48,153 bases of DNA from Treponema sp. (GCA_017617145.1 JAFZWX010000144.1:1-48153), one strand, 5' to 3'. Shown: positions 19,126 to 28,398, numbered from the stretch's first letter. Program-made: numbers and translations. The notes: generated by a model not told the origin, from the sequence alone.

Positions 19126-22100
19126 TTAGTATCCGACCTTTATCTGAACAAAGCAGGATTCATAATGAGTTCCGTCTGTTGCCGTTACTACTATATCGTA
19201 AACGCCTTTTTTCCAGCTTGTTGTTGTAAGGGTAAGTGTATTATCTGAACTATATGCATTTCCACCGGAATCTGTTGTGCTGCCGTCAACCTTCCAGGTA
19301 TAAGTGTAGCCATCCAAAGGTGTTGCAGTTAAAGTTATTGAGCCGCTGCTTGTAATTGTCTGGCCTTCTGTTAAAGCAGAACCATCATAAGAAAGGCTTA
19401 TTAATGAATCATCCCCAGATTCAGAACTCCAGCTGCCAGACTGAATTGTAACGCTTATTGTTTTCTGGTAAATCCATTTTGCATACAATGGTCTGGCACC
19501 TGTATTGCCCGAAGGAATAGAGGTTATTACAGAACCAGAGAAATCTGCATCGGCATACCAGCCAAGGAATATAGCGCCTGCTTTTGTCAATGTAAATGAA
19601 TTAAGAGAAATTTCAGGACTCTGAACTGTATATGACTTAGTAAAGCTGCTGCACTCTGCAGAATCGGTAATATCCAGACCTTCTGAATAATAAGTAATGT
19701 CATAGGTAATAATGCCCCAGCCTGCAATAAAGGTCACGTTTTCAGGGCCAAATGTTTCTGGAATTGCAGAATCCCAGCCGCTAAAGTCGTAACCGGCTTT
19801 TGTTGGGTCTGGCACTTCTGTTGCATCAAATGCTGTACCGAACTTTGCAGAGAATACTTTTTCTTCTTCATTTTCGGCCCAGCTTCCTTGATTAGCTTTG
19901 AAAGTATAAGTAATTGTATTTCTGTCGTAGTAAAGCTTTACAACTGTTGAACCGTCGGCCACAATAGTAGACTGCTGGAATGGCTTACATGTAAAGCCGT
20001 CGTAAGTTTTTTCTTCTGCGGCGGTTGACTGACCTGTTGTTCCCTGTTTATTTGTTGTATCTTTAAGAGTATATTGTTCTTCATCATCAAGGTTTTGCTG
20101 ATAGTGTTCTACTTTATAAGGTGTTCCTGTAGAAACTTCCCATACTGCACTAAAGATTTTTGATTCTGCGCCAAATTCTTCTGGAATACTTGAATCCCAT
20201 TCGCTGAATATATAGCCCTGCTTATCTGGATTTTCAGGTTTGTCTACAGTTGCACCGTAAAGTCCTTTTATGACTACAGAGCTTGTATCTCCAGACCAGT
20301 TTCCGCCTTCTGGTTCAAAAGTATATTGTATTTGTTTTCTGTCGTAGTAAAGTTTTACAACTGTTGAACCGTCGGCCTTTATTGTTTCCTGTGTTACTGT
20401 CGGCTGATTAAAGCCTGTATATTCTTTGGCAACAGCCTGTGTTAAATTTCCGGTTGTACCTCTTTTGTCTGTTTCGGTTTCTTTAAGTGTATAAGTCTTT
20501 TCTTCTGCATCTATTGCATCATCAGAATTTTGCTGATAGTGCTCAACTTTATAGGCTGTTTCGGAAGAAGGAATCCATTTTGCATAAAGCACAAGATTTT
20601 CTGTTTTTTGTGCTGTTGCATCCCATCCTGAAATTTGTGTGCCATCAACAAAATCTTCTGTTGTATACCAGCCGTCCAAATCAAAACCAGAAAGTGTAAG
20701 CTTTGTGTAGTCCGGCAATGTTACATTTTCTTCTATTGTATAGCTGTCTTTTGCCGTGAAATCAGAAATCCACTCACCACCATTAAGATTATATTCAATT
20801 GAATAACTGTTTATAATCCACTTTGCCCAAAGTACAACATCTTCTGTTTTGCTGCCAATAGACCAGCCTGTAACTTTTGTACCTGTAAAGGTTTCGTTGT
20901 CATACCAGCCGCCCCATTCGTAACCGAGTCTTTCACCATTTGGAGCAGAAATAACTATTTGTTCGCTTTCTTTAAATGTTTGAGGATTATTTTTGTTATC
21001 TATTCCTTCAATAATAACATTATTAATTTTAATATTATTATATGTAATTATGTGAGCAGATTTATCAATCCACAAAGCATAAAGCTTTATAACTGTGCCG
21101 TTAATATCTGTAAGATTTTTTATAACCTGAGAATTTGTATAAGAGATGTTTTCGTCATCTGCGCTTTCGGCCCAGCCTGCAAACTTATAGCCTGCTGGTG
21201 CGGTAAAGGCATTTTCGTTAAGAGACTGTTCTTCATCATAAACAAAGGTTTGCTCCTGCATTGTACCGCTGCCGTCTCCTGCAAAGAACTGAATCTTATA
21301 GGTTATAGGAATCCATTTTCCATACAGAACGACATCATCAAACATCTGGTCTGGTTTCCATCCTGTTATCTTAGATGCTGTATCAAAACTGCTCTTTGTG
21401 TACCAGCCGCTAAACAGATATCCTTGTTTTTCAAGATTAGCCGGAAGAGTAATTGTATCTGATTCGTAGAATTTAACAGGTTCAAGTTCAGAATCATAGT
21501 CATCAATATTATATGTAATTGAATGAACATACTGTTCCTGTGCCGATTCCTCTAAAGACCTTACAACACGGAAGCCGATTGCATTATCTTTTACATTTGG
21601 TGCAAAAGATGTTCGCAGATTTAAGATAGTATCAAGATCGCCTTGTGTTTTGTATGAACCGCCTCTTACAACACGAGCTGTTCCTGTAGATGGTCCAGAT
21701 GCATGCATTTTTGTTACATTTGATGCATACCAGTCATAGCACCATTCACTTACATTTCCAATGACATCACACAAACTAAGTTCATCGGCAAGCTTATACT
21801 TTATGCGGTGCGTTCTGTCATCACCATTAAGGCTGTAATATGCAATGCTTTTTAATTCGACATTTGTTCGTTTTCCTTTTTGAGCAATGTAATCCCATTC
21901 TGCTTCTGTTGGAAGACGGTAACCATTTTTTGGAATATAAGTCACAACAGTATCGTTTGAAAGTCTGCCCCACTCATCCGGATTTACAGATTCTTTAATT
22001 TTATAACAAGGGTCAAGACCTTCCTGAATGCTTAGTTTGTTACAATAGCTGATTGCATCGAACCAGCTTACATTTTCTACAGGAAGATTTTCCGGAGCAT

Positions 22101-23031
22101 CCGAAGTATTATTACTTGGATTCGTTCCCATTACAGCATAATATTCTGCCTGTGTTACTTCATGATCACTTACAATTAAATTCTGGATTTTTATGGTTCT
22201 TCCCTGCGCAAGACAATTCTGAACAGTATCACCCGGAACAAGAACAAAAGCTTCAATCCATTTTGCATAAAGAATTACATCATCTTTTACTGGTTGTGAA
22301 AAATTATATGGCTGTGTTAATTCTGCATTTTTATACCAGCCGTCAAAGACATAATTATCTCTGCTATATTTCTGCTTATCTGCAGGTTTAACAGGTGCTT
22401 GTGGTTCCTGGGCAATTTGTCCGGAACGAATAGTTTGTGATTCTACTTCAGAACCGCCGTTTGTATCAAAAGAAACTGTAACTGTTGCATTGGCCAATTT
22501 TATAGAAAGAACATTTCCTTTTTCGCGTACAAGAATCGGGTCACTCTTTCCTCGGAAAATTATATTTTTTTCTTTTGTTTCTGAATCTGTAATTTCGTAA
22601 ATCTGAGCTGTTGCATAAACGCTGGAACCAATGGCAACATCTTTAAACTCTAATCTTATTTCGCTTGAAATTTTTTCAGAAATTGTCTGGGCTTGTTCGG
22701 CAAAAAGCGTTACATCTATATAAAAGCCTTTGTATGGTAAAAGAGAATCATTTGCGGGAAAGTTTTCTTCCTGATTGTCTTCATTTAAATTGGCTTCTGC
22801 ATTTGCGTTGCCTGCATTTATGTCGTCATCCGCTGCTCTTGATGATTTAGTCGATGAATTTTTGCCATTGTATAAAATGTTTTGTACAGCAGCACTGTCT
22901 ATTACAAAGGTAACAGTTGTGTTTTTTGGACGCTCAATATTATTAAAACAAGAAGAAAATAATACAGAAACAATAAGTAAAATAATAAAAGCAGATATTT
23001 TGTTTCTTCTAAACTGTTTGTTAAAAAACAT
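19126..23031 (-). CDS. giant lipoprotein: B repeats with a formylglycine-enzyme-like domain
   Basis: The 1301-residue product has the lipobox VLFSSC (Cys28). Residues about 185-258 form a first InlB-type repeat. Residues about 262-492 match the FGE-sulfatase/SUMF fold: VSDHEVTQAEYYAVMG, RLPTEAEWDYIA, GNVSEWCYDWY, ARVVRGGSY and IGFRVVRS. The stretch between RGGSY and IGFRV has no cysteine, so the active-site Cys pair of true formylglycine enzymes is absent and a binding role is more likely. Seven further InlB/MucBP-like repeats (GWY...LYAKW, YKVEHYQQN) and a C-terminal Ig-like domain (YTWKVDG) follow. AAGGAGA precedes the ATG. It is the first of the five large lipoprotein genes, 9 nt after the TraB-like gene. 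Confidence 0.8.
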   Translation of the reverse strand: MFFNKQFRRNKISAFIILLIVSVLFSSCFNNIERPKNTTVTFVIDSAAVQNILYNGKNSSTKSSRAADDDINAGNANAEANLNEDNQEENFPANDSLLPYKGFYIDVTLFAEQAQTISEKISSEIRLEFKDVAIGSSVYATAQIYEITDSETKEKNIIFRGKSDPILVREKGNVLSIKLANATVTVSFDTNGGSEVESQTIRSGQIAQEPQAPVKPADKQKYSRDNYVFDGWYKNAELTQPYNFSQPVKDDVILYAKWIEAFVLVPGDTVQNCLAQGRTIKIQNLIVSDHEVTQAEYYAVMGTNPSNNTSDAPENLPVENVSWFDAISYCNKLSIQEGLDPCYKIKESVNPDEWGRLSNDTVVTYIPKNGYRLPTEAEWDYIAQKGKRTNVELKSIAYYSLNGDDRTHRIKYKLADELSLCDVIGNVSEWCYDWYASNVTKMHASGPSTGTARVVRGGSYKTQGDLDTILNLRTSFAPNVKDNAIGFRVVRSLEESAQEQYVHSITYNIDDYDSELEPVKFYESDTITLPANLEKQGYLFSGWYTKSSFDTASKITGWKPDQMFDDVVLYGKWIPITYKIQFFAGDGSGTMQEQTFVYDEEQSLNENAFTAPAGYKFAGWAESADDENISYTNSQVIKNLTDINGTVIKLYALWIDKSAHIITYNNIKINNVIIEGIDNKNNPQTFKESEQIVISAPNGERLGYEWGGWYDNETFTGTKVTGWSIGSKTEDVVLWAKWIINSYSIEYNLNGGEWISDFTAKDSYTIEENVTLPDYTKLTLSGFDLDGWYTTEDFVDGTQISGWDATAQKTENLVLYAKWIPSSETAYKVEHYQQNSDDAIDAEEKTYTLKETETDKRGTTGNLTQAVAKEYTGFNQPTVTQETIKADGSTVVKLYYDRKQIQYTFEPEGGNWSGDTSSVVIKGLYGATVDKPENPDKQGYIFSEWDSSIPEEFGAESKIFSAVWEVSTGTPYKVEHYQQNLDDEEQYTLKDTTNKQGTTGQSTAAEEKTYDGFTCKPFQQSTIVADGSTVVKLYYDRNTITYTFKANQGSWAENEEEKVFSAKFGTAFDATEVPDPTKAGYDFSGWDSAIPETFGPENVTFIAGWGIITYDITYYSEGLDITDSAECSSFTKSYTVQSPEISLNSFTLTKAGAIFLGWYADADFSGSVITSIPSGNTGARPLYAKWIYQKTISVTIQSGSWSSESGDDSLISLSYDGSALTEGQTITSSGSITLTATPLDGYTYTWKVDGSTTDSGGNAYSSDNTLTLTTTSWKKGVYDIVVTATDGTHYESCFVQIKVGY

Positions 23032-23040
23032 ACAATCTCC

Positions 23041-24060
23041 TTAGTAATTCAAATCACCATTTTTGTGCATGTATGCAAAAACCGATTCCGGGCCAACAAA
23101 ATGTGCACAGCCGGCAAAAACAAAGGTTACTCCGGGCTTCTCAAGATAATCAGCAATCTTTACTGCCCATGCCTCATTGCGCTGACTCAACAGCAGTGAA
23201 AAATATTCTTCATATTCTGGATGTTTTTTAATTTCTTTTTCAAAGTCTTTAAAGTACAGGTCTTCAAATGCAGCATCATCACCCGAAAGAAAAACTTCGT
23301 AAAGATTTGTCATTTCATCGGCAGCAGTCTGAAGATTCTGTAAATCGGCAAGAGTGTCGCGGAGCATTATCATTTGCGTATTCCAGTCGCCGTAAGCAAT
23401 AAGGTCAAGCTGTGTCTGCGCATCATCAAGTCCGTCAAAACCCTGATTGTTTTTGTTCTTTGCAACGTAGTCCATTATCATTACGTCGTAAGCTTTTTGA
23501 GAATCAAGGTCTGCAGCAAGCATTACAACAGGCTGAAGATAATTATTCAAAACCCATGGTTCAAAGCATACAAGCTGAGCAAAAGTCTGATTATCAATAA
23601 ACTGACTTATTAACGAAATTTCATCTGGAGTAAGGTCATCTATGAGCGTGTGCGAAAGATCAGAAAGAAAGGCTTGCATCGTTAAAGACTGCATCATATC
23701 AGGGAGTTCTGCCCAGACTGTACTTGAAAGCTCACAACAAAAAGTATCAGATTCTTCCAGCGCTTTTGATACGCATTCCGGGAAAGTCAAAACTCTGTCA
23801 TCACCGGCGTGATATGTTCCAAGCAGATAAACCTTTGAAGGAGTACCGTCTTTTGCAGTTCCGTCAATCTGCCACAGCATAGCATCCGGATATTTTGTAA
23901 GTTGATTTTTTACCTGTTGTTCGGATGGTTCAACTGGTTCTGCGGGTGAAATATCATTCTGTTGCCCGGCACTTTTACAACCAGTAAAAACCAGAAAGAG
24001 AATAAATAAGACTGAAAAAAACTTAACCGATAATCTCTGACATGTTCTGTTTGTAAACAT
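23041..24060 (-). CDS. TraB/GumN-family lipoprotein
   Basis: The 339-residue product starts with a lipoprotein signal (VFTGC) and then matches the TraB/PrgY/GumN (TIKI-like) fold. The N-terminal motif VYLLGTYHAGDD contains the conserved GTxH, a conserved Glu lies in CCELSS, and the C-terminal FAGCAHFVGPESV supplies the second His motif. Eukaryotic relatives are metal-dependent proteases, but the activity of the bacterial members is not settled. The gene has its own predicted promoter, whose -35 box overlaps the last codons of the diguanylate cyclase gene. It leads the train of lipoprotein genes. Its job there, perhaps processing or quality control at the envelope, is only inference. Confidence 0.85.
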   Translation of the reverse strand: MFTNRTCQRLSVKFFSVLFILFLVFTGCKSAGQQNDISPAEPVEPSEQQVKNQLTKYPDAMLWQIDGTAKDGTPSKVYLLGTYHAGDDRVLTFPECVSKALEESDTFCCELSSTVWAELPDMMQSLTMQAFLSDLSHTLIDDLTPDEISLISQFIDNQTFAQLVCFEPWVLNNYLQPVVMLAADLDSQKAYDVMIMDYVAKNKNNQGFDGLDDAQTQLDLIAYGDWNTQMIMLRDTLADLQNLQTAADEMTNLYEVFLSGDDAAFEDLYFKDFEKEIKKHPEYEEYFSLLLSQRNEAWAVKIADYLEKPGVTFVFAGCAHFVGPESVFAYMHKNGDLNY

Positions 24061-24067
24061 ATCTTCT

Positions 24068-24095
24068 ATTATAACATAGAATTTTTAATGTTCAA
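24068..24095 (-). promoter_or_regulatory. promoter abutting the TraB-like gene; likely start of the lipoprotein operon
   Basis: TTGAAC (24095-24090), a 16-nt spacer and TATAAT (24073-24068) sit seven bases (AGAAGAT) before the ATG at 24060. The -35 box lies within the last codons of the upstream gene. The geometry is the same as at cheA and predicts a leaderless or nearly leaderless transcript covering up to 16 kb. Confidence 0.65.
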
Positions 24096-25455
24096 TAGAA
24101 AAGAAGGAACAGTTACAACGGCCACCCTGCTTTACATGATACAGAGCCTGATCTGCCTGTTCTTCAAGTATTTCATTATAACCCATTGTAGAAATGGCAA
24201 CACCCACACTCAAAGAAACACTAGGTGAATTCTGATCTACTCTTTGAAGCAGTTTATTAATAGTTTCAATTTTTCGCTGAATTATAAGCTCAGGTGTATC
24301 TCCAAATTTTGTCATGATTACGGCAAATTCATCTCCGCCGATACGGGCAACATAATCAGTATTTCGGAACTGTTCACTAAGGATTGCAGCAATTGTTTTA
24401 AGAACTTCATCTCCAACAAGGTGTCCGTATTTATCGTTTACTGCTTTAAACAAGTCTATGTCAATTATAAGATATGCAACCGGCTCTGCTGTATCGCTTA
24501 AAACTTCCTTGATTTTTGAAAAGGCTTCGCGATTTATAAGACCTGTAAGCGGATCATGTTCAGCTTTGTGCTTAAGAATTGACGCTTTTATTTCATCTTT
24601 TTCGCGCAGTGCATTGTAGGTTTTTGCAATAAGACGCATTTCGTAAGAACCAAGCACGTGCATCTTCTTTTCGCCGCGGATGCTTTTAATATCATAATCA
24701 ATCGGGCGAAGTACAAGCACACGAATTACAATAAAGAGCCCTACCGAAGCTAGAAAAAGTGCAACGATTGTACACATTTGAATAAGCAGGAATTGATAAA
24801 AGCGTTTTTGTTCTGTTGTCTGAACTTCGAGATGGCTGTTAAGAATTCCTTCAAGGACTGCTGTTGTAAAACGATTGATTTTATCTTTTGAATTCTGATA
24901 ATCGATTCCAAAAAGAAGTCTTTCTGCTGTTTCAAGCTGTTTATCTGCATTTAGAGCAAGATGGTCGGCATTTATTTTGATATCTTTTAATTCGGCCGGA
25001 AACATTTTTTCTGGAATATTAAGTGCATGATAAATAAGTGTCATTGCGTACATTTCTATTTGAGCAAGACTCTGCGATTCTTCAAAAGCAAGATTCATAT
25101 TAATCTGGATTGTGTCATCAGCATGTGATTCGTTTATAAGAGCAACAGATTTTTCGCGGTTTTGAATTACATAATATTCGTGAAAATATTTTTCTGCAAA
25201 AGCTACATCCTGTTGAACGAGAAAAAGCCTCACTTGGTTTGTAAGGAAATCTGAAGTATCACGAAAATCATTTACTGCTTTTGTACAGCGTGCATAATCC
25301 GACATGTTTTGTATAAGATTAGTGTACTTTGTTTTTTGTTGAAATGCTGAAATAAAAACTCCTGCACATAAGAAGAAACATAAAACCATCATCGAATAGT
25401 TTATGCTTCGGATTTTTATTCCGTCTTTGTTTGGATTATAGAAGCGTCGTTTCAT
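24085..25455 (-). CDS. membrane-bound diguanylate cyclase (GGDEF)
   Basis: This protein makes the second messenger c-di-GMP from two GTP. The roughly 456-residue product has one membrane helix near residues 18-38, a helical extracytoplasmic sensor region of about 180 residues, a second helix near 225-250, and a C-terminal GGDEF domain. The active site reads RIGGDEF and is intact. An RNTD inhibitory site lies exactly five residues upstream, so product inhibition is expected. I chose the ATG at 25455, with GGTGGG just upstream. A GTG at 25467 would add four residues. The ligand sensed is unknown. It precedes the lipoprotein operon by 24 nt, and read-through could link the two. Confidence 0.92.
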   Translation of the reverse strand: MKRRFYNPNKDGIKIRSINYSMMVLCFFLCAGVFISAFQQKTKYTNLIQNMSDYARCTKAVNDFRDTSDFLTNQVRLFLVQQDVAFAEKYFHEYYVIQNREKSVALINESHADDTIQINMNLAFEESQSLAQIEMYAMTLIYHALNIPEKMFPAELKDIKINADHLALNADKQLETAERLLFGIDYQNSKDKINRFTTAVLEGILNSHLEVQTTEQKRFYQFLLIQMCTIVALFLASVGLFIVIRVLVLRPIDYDIKSIRGEKKMHVLGSYEMRLIAKTYNALREKDEIKASILKHKAEHDPLTGLINREAFSKIKEVLSDTAEPVAYLIIDIDLFKAVNDKYGHLVGDEVLKTIAAILSEQFRNTDYVARIGGDEFAVIMTKFGDTPELIIQRKIETINKLLQRVDQNSPSVSLSVGVAISTMGYNEILEEQADQALYHVKQGGRCNCSFFSIEH

Positions 25456-25573
25456 TTTTCCCACCACTTTTTTTGTATATGTTTTTAATTATATATAAAG
25501 TATAGAATAGAAAAAAAACTTTGGCTAGTGTGCAAGGCATTGGTTTAAGATTTTTTTTAAATTAATTCATTAT

Positions 25574-25738
25574 GAAAAATATCTGCGCTCCCGTGGAAAT
25601 TGTCTGTCGGCTACAGGCTGAGCTGGTTATCGTAAAAATCTTGCGGTTTACTGCGTAAATCCTCAGATTTTTTCTATGCCGCCGGCACCACTCAGAAGTA
25701 GCCGCCAGCCAATTTCCACTCCGCTGCAGTTATTTTTC
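25574..25738. repeat. long imperfect inverted repeat (about 165 nt), possible MITE or structured RNA
   Basis: The 300-nt gap between the M28 peptidase and the GGDEF gene is mostly one stem-loop. GAAAAATATCTGC (25574) pairs with GCAGTTATTTTTC (25726), GTGGAAATTG (25593) with CAATTTCCAC (25710), CTGTCGGCTAC (25604) with GTAGCCGCCAG (25698), CTGAG with CTCAG, and AAAAATCT (25634) with AGATTTTT (25665). AT-rich sequence flanks both ends. No open frame covers it. It could be a dead miniature transposable element, a terminator/attenuator, or a structured RNA. Confidence 0.75.
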
Positions 25739-25767
25739 AAATTAGATTAAATTTTAAATATTCTTTC

Positions 25768-26553
25768 TTATGCCAATGTCTTCAGACGAGCAAGTTCATT
25801 TATTATATTAAAAAACATCTCAAATGAAAGCGGATTTAGAGATTCAAGATTATCTTGTGTGGTGTGAAGATTCTGCCAGGTTTGCGGAGTTTGTCCTTTG
25901 AGTACCTGCTGCACTTCTTCTGATGGCAGCATTGTTACTGCAACTGCAGGAATGCCGTTTGCTATGAAACTTGCGTTGTCGGAATAATTGACTGGCAGCG
26001 TAAACCATTTTCCGTTTGAACAGATTTGCAATATTTTTTTTGTTCGTTCTTCAAGCTGGGAATATTTTGTAAGAAACTGTGTTGGAACATTTGGGGCAAT
26101 CTTTGCCTGTGCCAGGACTGGAACATCGCCACGGCCCATGCAGTCAAAAACATATACATCGTCGTTAGTTATACCTAACTTGCGGAAGGTCTGTGCCAAA
26201 AGAAAAGCACCCTGCTCTGTTATACCACGTTCGCCAAGTTCTTCTCCATCTGTAAAAATGAGTCGAATGTTATGCGGAATTGCAACACCCCGCGCCCAAA
26301 CCATTAAACAAAACACTGCTGCAGAATTGTCGTTGGCACCAATACCAATGCGATCGTAATGAGCAATTACTGTTTTTATGCGGAACATCGGGTTATATTG
26401 ATTTTTTGGAAAGTGCACACAAATATGTTTTTTTCCTTCAAGTTGCAAAACAGAAGAATCAATGCCGCCAGCCTTAAGGTAATCCTGTATAAAGCGTGCA
26501 CGGTCGCAGGTGGGAGAGATAAAATCTTTGAAAGCTTGAGGAATTGTGTACAT
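25768..26553 (-). CDS. M28-family zinc aminopeptidase-like protein
   Basis: This 261-residue protein has the ligand order of M28 metallopeptidases: VIAHYDR (His), GANDNSAA (bridging Asp), FTDGEELGE (catalytic Glu and metal Glu), VFDCMGRGD (Asp) and a C-terminal LHTTQDN (His). No signal peptide is visible, so it is probably cytoplasmic and acts on peptides or amino-acid conjugates. It diverges from glyA, with 88 nt between starts. The predicted promoter places the -10 box six bases before the ATG, with no ribosome site between. Confidence 0.85.
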   Translation of the reverse strand: MYTIPQAFKDFISPTCDRARFIQDYLKAGGIDSSVLQLEGKKHICVHFPKNQYNPMFRIKTVIAHYDRIGIGANDNSAAVFCLMVWARGVAIPHNIRLIFTDGEELGERGITEQGAFLLAQTFRKLGITNDDVYVFDCMGRGDVPVLAQAKIAPNVPTQFLTKYSQLEERTKKILQICSNGKWFTLPVNYSDNASFIANGIPAVAVTMLPSEEVQQVLKGQTPQTWQNLHTTQDNLESLNPLSFEMFFNIINELARLKTLA

Positions 26554-26559
26554 ATAATT

Positions 26560-26588
26560 ATTATAAAAGCAAGCTATTCCCTATTCAA
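26560..26588 (-). promoter_or_regulatory. promoter abutting the M28 peptidase start
   Basis: TTGAAT (26588-26583), a 17-nt spacer and TATAAT (26565-26560) lie on the minus strand. Only AATTAT separates the -10 box from the ATG at 26553, so transcription should start at or next to the start codon. Confidence 0.7.
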
Positions 26589-26641
26589 GCAAAATCCGAT
26601 ATATTGTTTCTATAAAAAATATCATTATTTGAGGTAAAAAA

Positions 26642-28141
26642 ATGTCTACACCATTGGAAAATTATCTTGCTGCCACAAACGGAAAACCAAATGCCGCTAT
26701 GTGTGCTTATGTTGCAAATCTTCAGCAGGTTGCCGCTGTGGGACCTGATATTGCTGCATCAATCGTAAACGAATTGGAAAATCAGCGCAGTCACTTAAAG
26801 CTTGTTGCAAGTGAAAATTATTGTTCACTCAACGTTCAGGCTGCTATGGGAAACCTTTTGACCGATAAATATGCAGAAGGATATCCTGAACATCGCTACT
26901 ACGGTGGTTGTGTAAATATTGACGCTGTTGAAAATGTTGCAGCACGCGAAGCAGAAAAACTTTTTGGTGCAGACTATGCATACGTTCAGCCACACTCTGG
27001 TGCCGATACAAATCTTGTTGCTTACTGGGCAATTTTGAGTGCTAAGGTTGAAACTCCAACTTTGGAAGAGCTTGGCGTTAAGTCTTTGAATGATCTTACT
27101 GATGAACAGTTTGACCAGCTCCGCAAAAAGTTTGGAAATCAGCGCCTTATGGGTTTGGATTATTCTTGTGGTGGTCACTTGACTCACGGCTACAGAATGA
27201 ATGTTTCGGCTCGTATGTTTGAATCACATCCATATGGTGTTGACCGCGAAACCGGTTTACTTGACTACGATGCAATTGAAAAACAGGCAATGGAAGTTAA
27301 GCCTTTGATTCTTTTGACAGGATTCAGCGCCTACCCTCGCAAGATTAACTTTAAGCGCTTCCGTGAAATTGCAGACAAGTGTGGAGCAGTTTTAATGGTA
27401 GATATGGCACACTTTGCAGGTCTTGTTGCAGGTAAGGTTTTGACCGGCGACTACGATCCTGTAAAATGGGCAGACATTGTTACAACAACAACACATAAAA
27501 CTTTGCGCGGACCTCGTGGTGCTTTGATTCTGTGCAAGAAGGAATTTGCCGATTACGTAAACAAGGGTTGCCCTATGGTACTTGGTGGACCTCTTGGACA
27601 CATCATGGCTGCAAAGGCAATTGCTTTGAAGGAAGCAAATACTCCTGCATATCAGGCATGGGCTGCACAGGTTGTAAAGAACGCTCAGGCTCTGGCAGAA
27701 GGTTGTAAGAGTCACAACATTCCATTGCAGACTGGCGGAACAGATAACCACCTTATGCTTTGCGATGTTACAGTTTATGGTTTGACTGGTAAACAGGCAG
27801 AAGCTGCTTTGTTCAAGTGCGGAGTTACTGCAAATGCCAACGCCCTTCCTTACGACAAGAACGGTGCGTGGTGGACAAGCGGTATCCGTATTGGTACCCC
27901 GGGTCTTACAACACTTGGCATGAACGAAGCCGACATGAAAGAAGTTGCCGACATCATTGACTTTGTTCTTAAGAATACAAAACCTGGTGTTACTAAAGAA
28001 GGCAAACCAGCAAAGGGTAAGATTGAAATCAGCGATGAAACAGTTGCCGCAGCCCGCGAGCGCGTAAACAAGCTGCTTGGTGCACATGTTTTGTATCCTG
28101 AACTGGATCTGGACTTCTTGAAAAAAGAATTTGTAAAATAA
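26642..28141 (+). CDS. glyA: serine hydroxymethyltransferase
   Basis: This PLP enzyme interconverts serine and glycine and loads one-carbon units onto tetrahydrofolate in the cytoplasm. The 499-residue product carries the PLP lysine at about 286 in TTTTHKTLRGPRG, plus the N-terminal LVASENYCS and YAEGYPEHRYYGG signatures. It is about 80 residues longer than E. coli GlyA. The extra sequence includes a segment around residues 137-170 (ETPTLEELGVKSLND) and C-terminal additions, as in some other long bacterial enzymes. GAGGT lies six bases before the ATG, a normal ribosome site. It converges on the TSCPD gene, which ends 4 nt away. Confidence 0.96.
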   Translation: MSTPLENYLAATNGKPNAAMCAYVANLQQVAAVGPDIAASIVNELENQRSHLKLVASENYCSLNVQAAMGNLLTDKYAEGYPEHRYYGGCVNIDAVENVAAREAEKLFGADYAYVQPHSGADTNLVAYWAILSAKVETPTLEELGVKSLNDLTDEQFDQLRKKFGNQRLMGLDYSCGGHLTHGYRMNVSARMFESHPYGVDRETGLLDYDAIEKQAMEVKPLILLTGFSAYPRKINFKRFREIADKCGAVLMVDMAHFAGLVAGKVLTGDYDPVKWADIVTTTTHKTLRGPRGALILCKKEFADYVNKGCPMVLGGPLGHIMAAKAIALKEANTPAYQAWAAQVVKNAQALAEGCKSHNIPLQTGGTDNHLMLCDVTVYGLTGKQAEAALFKCGVTANANALPYDKNGAWWTSGIRIGTPGLTTLGMNEADMKEVADIIDFVLKNTKPGVTKEGKPAKGKIEISDETVAAARERVNKLLGAHVLYPELDLDFLKKEFVK

Positions 28142-28145
28142 TTAT

Positions 28146-28388
28146 TTATACAGACATAACCGCTTTGGCAAGCTGATCGGCGCAAGAAGTTGGACGATGC
28201 CCACAAGTATTGCCCATCAGTTTTGCCGCAATTTCTTCTGCTTTCATTCCTTCCACAAGTTTTGCGATGGCTTTGAGGTTTCCGTTGCAACCGTTTGTAA
28301 AAACTACATTTGTGATTATTCCATTTTCATCTTTGTCAAACTGAATCTGTGTCGAACAAGTATTTTTTGTCTTATAAGTATATGTCAT
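28146..28388 (-). CDS. TSCPD-domain protein (four-Cys, TIGR03905-like)
   Basis: The 80-residue product matches the small four-cysteine TSCPD family: YKTKNTCSTQIQF, FTNGCNGNL, and NTCGHRPTSCADQL with the family's closing motif. The related TSCPD domain occurs at the C-terminus of some ribonucleotide reductases, and the cysteines may bind metal. The stand-alone protein's role is unknown. I chose the ATG at 28388 because it gives the family's usual N-terminus (MTYTYKTK). A second ATG at 28400 overlaps the predicted -10 box. No clear ribosome site is seen. Confidence 0.85.
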   Translation of the reverse strand: MTYTYKTKNTCSTQIQFDKDENGIITNVVFTNGCNGNLKAIAKLVEGMKAEEIAAKLMGNTCGHRPTSCADQLAKAVMSV

Positions 28389-28398
28389 AATTATCTTC

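Noticed and set aside
20959..21462. 167-codon open frame opposite the FGE-like lipoprotein gene
   Set aside because: Antisense to B-repeat sequence whose composition keeps the opposite frame open; no motif found.
19126..23031. Active formylglycine-generating enzyme
   Set aside because: No cysteines occur at the catalytic positions, and the protein is a lipoprotein with surface-type repeats.
27392..28087. 231-codon open frame opposite glyA
   Set aside because: Antisense to conserved SHMT sequence, Cys-rich composition without motifs, and no ribosome site.
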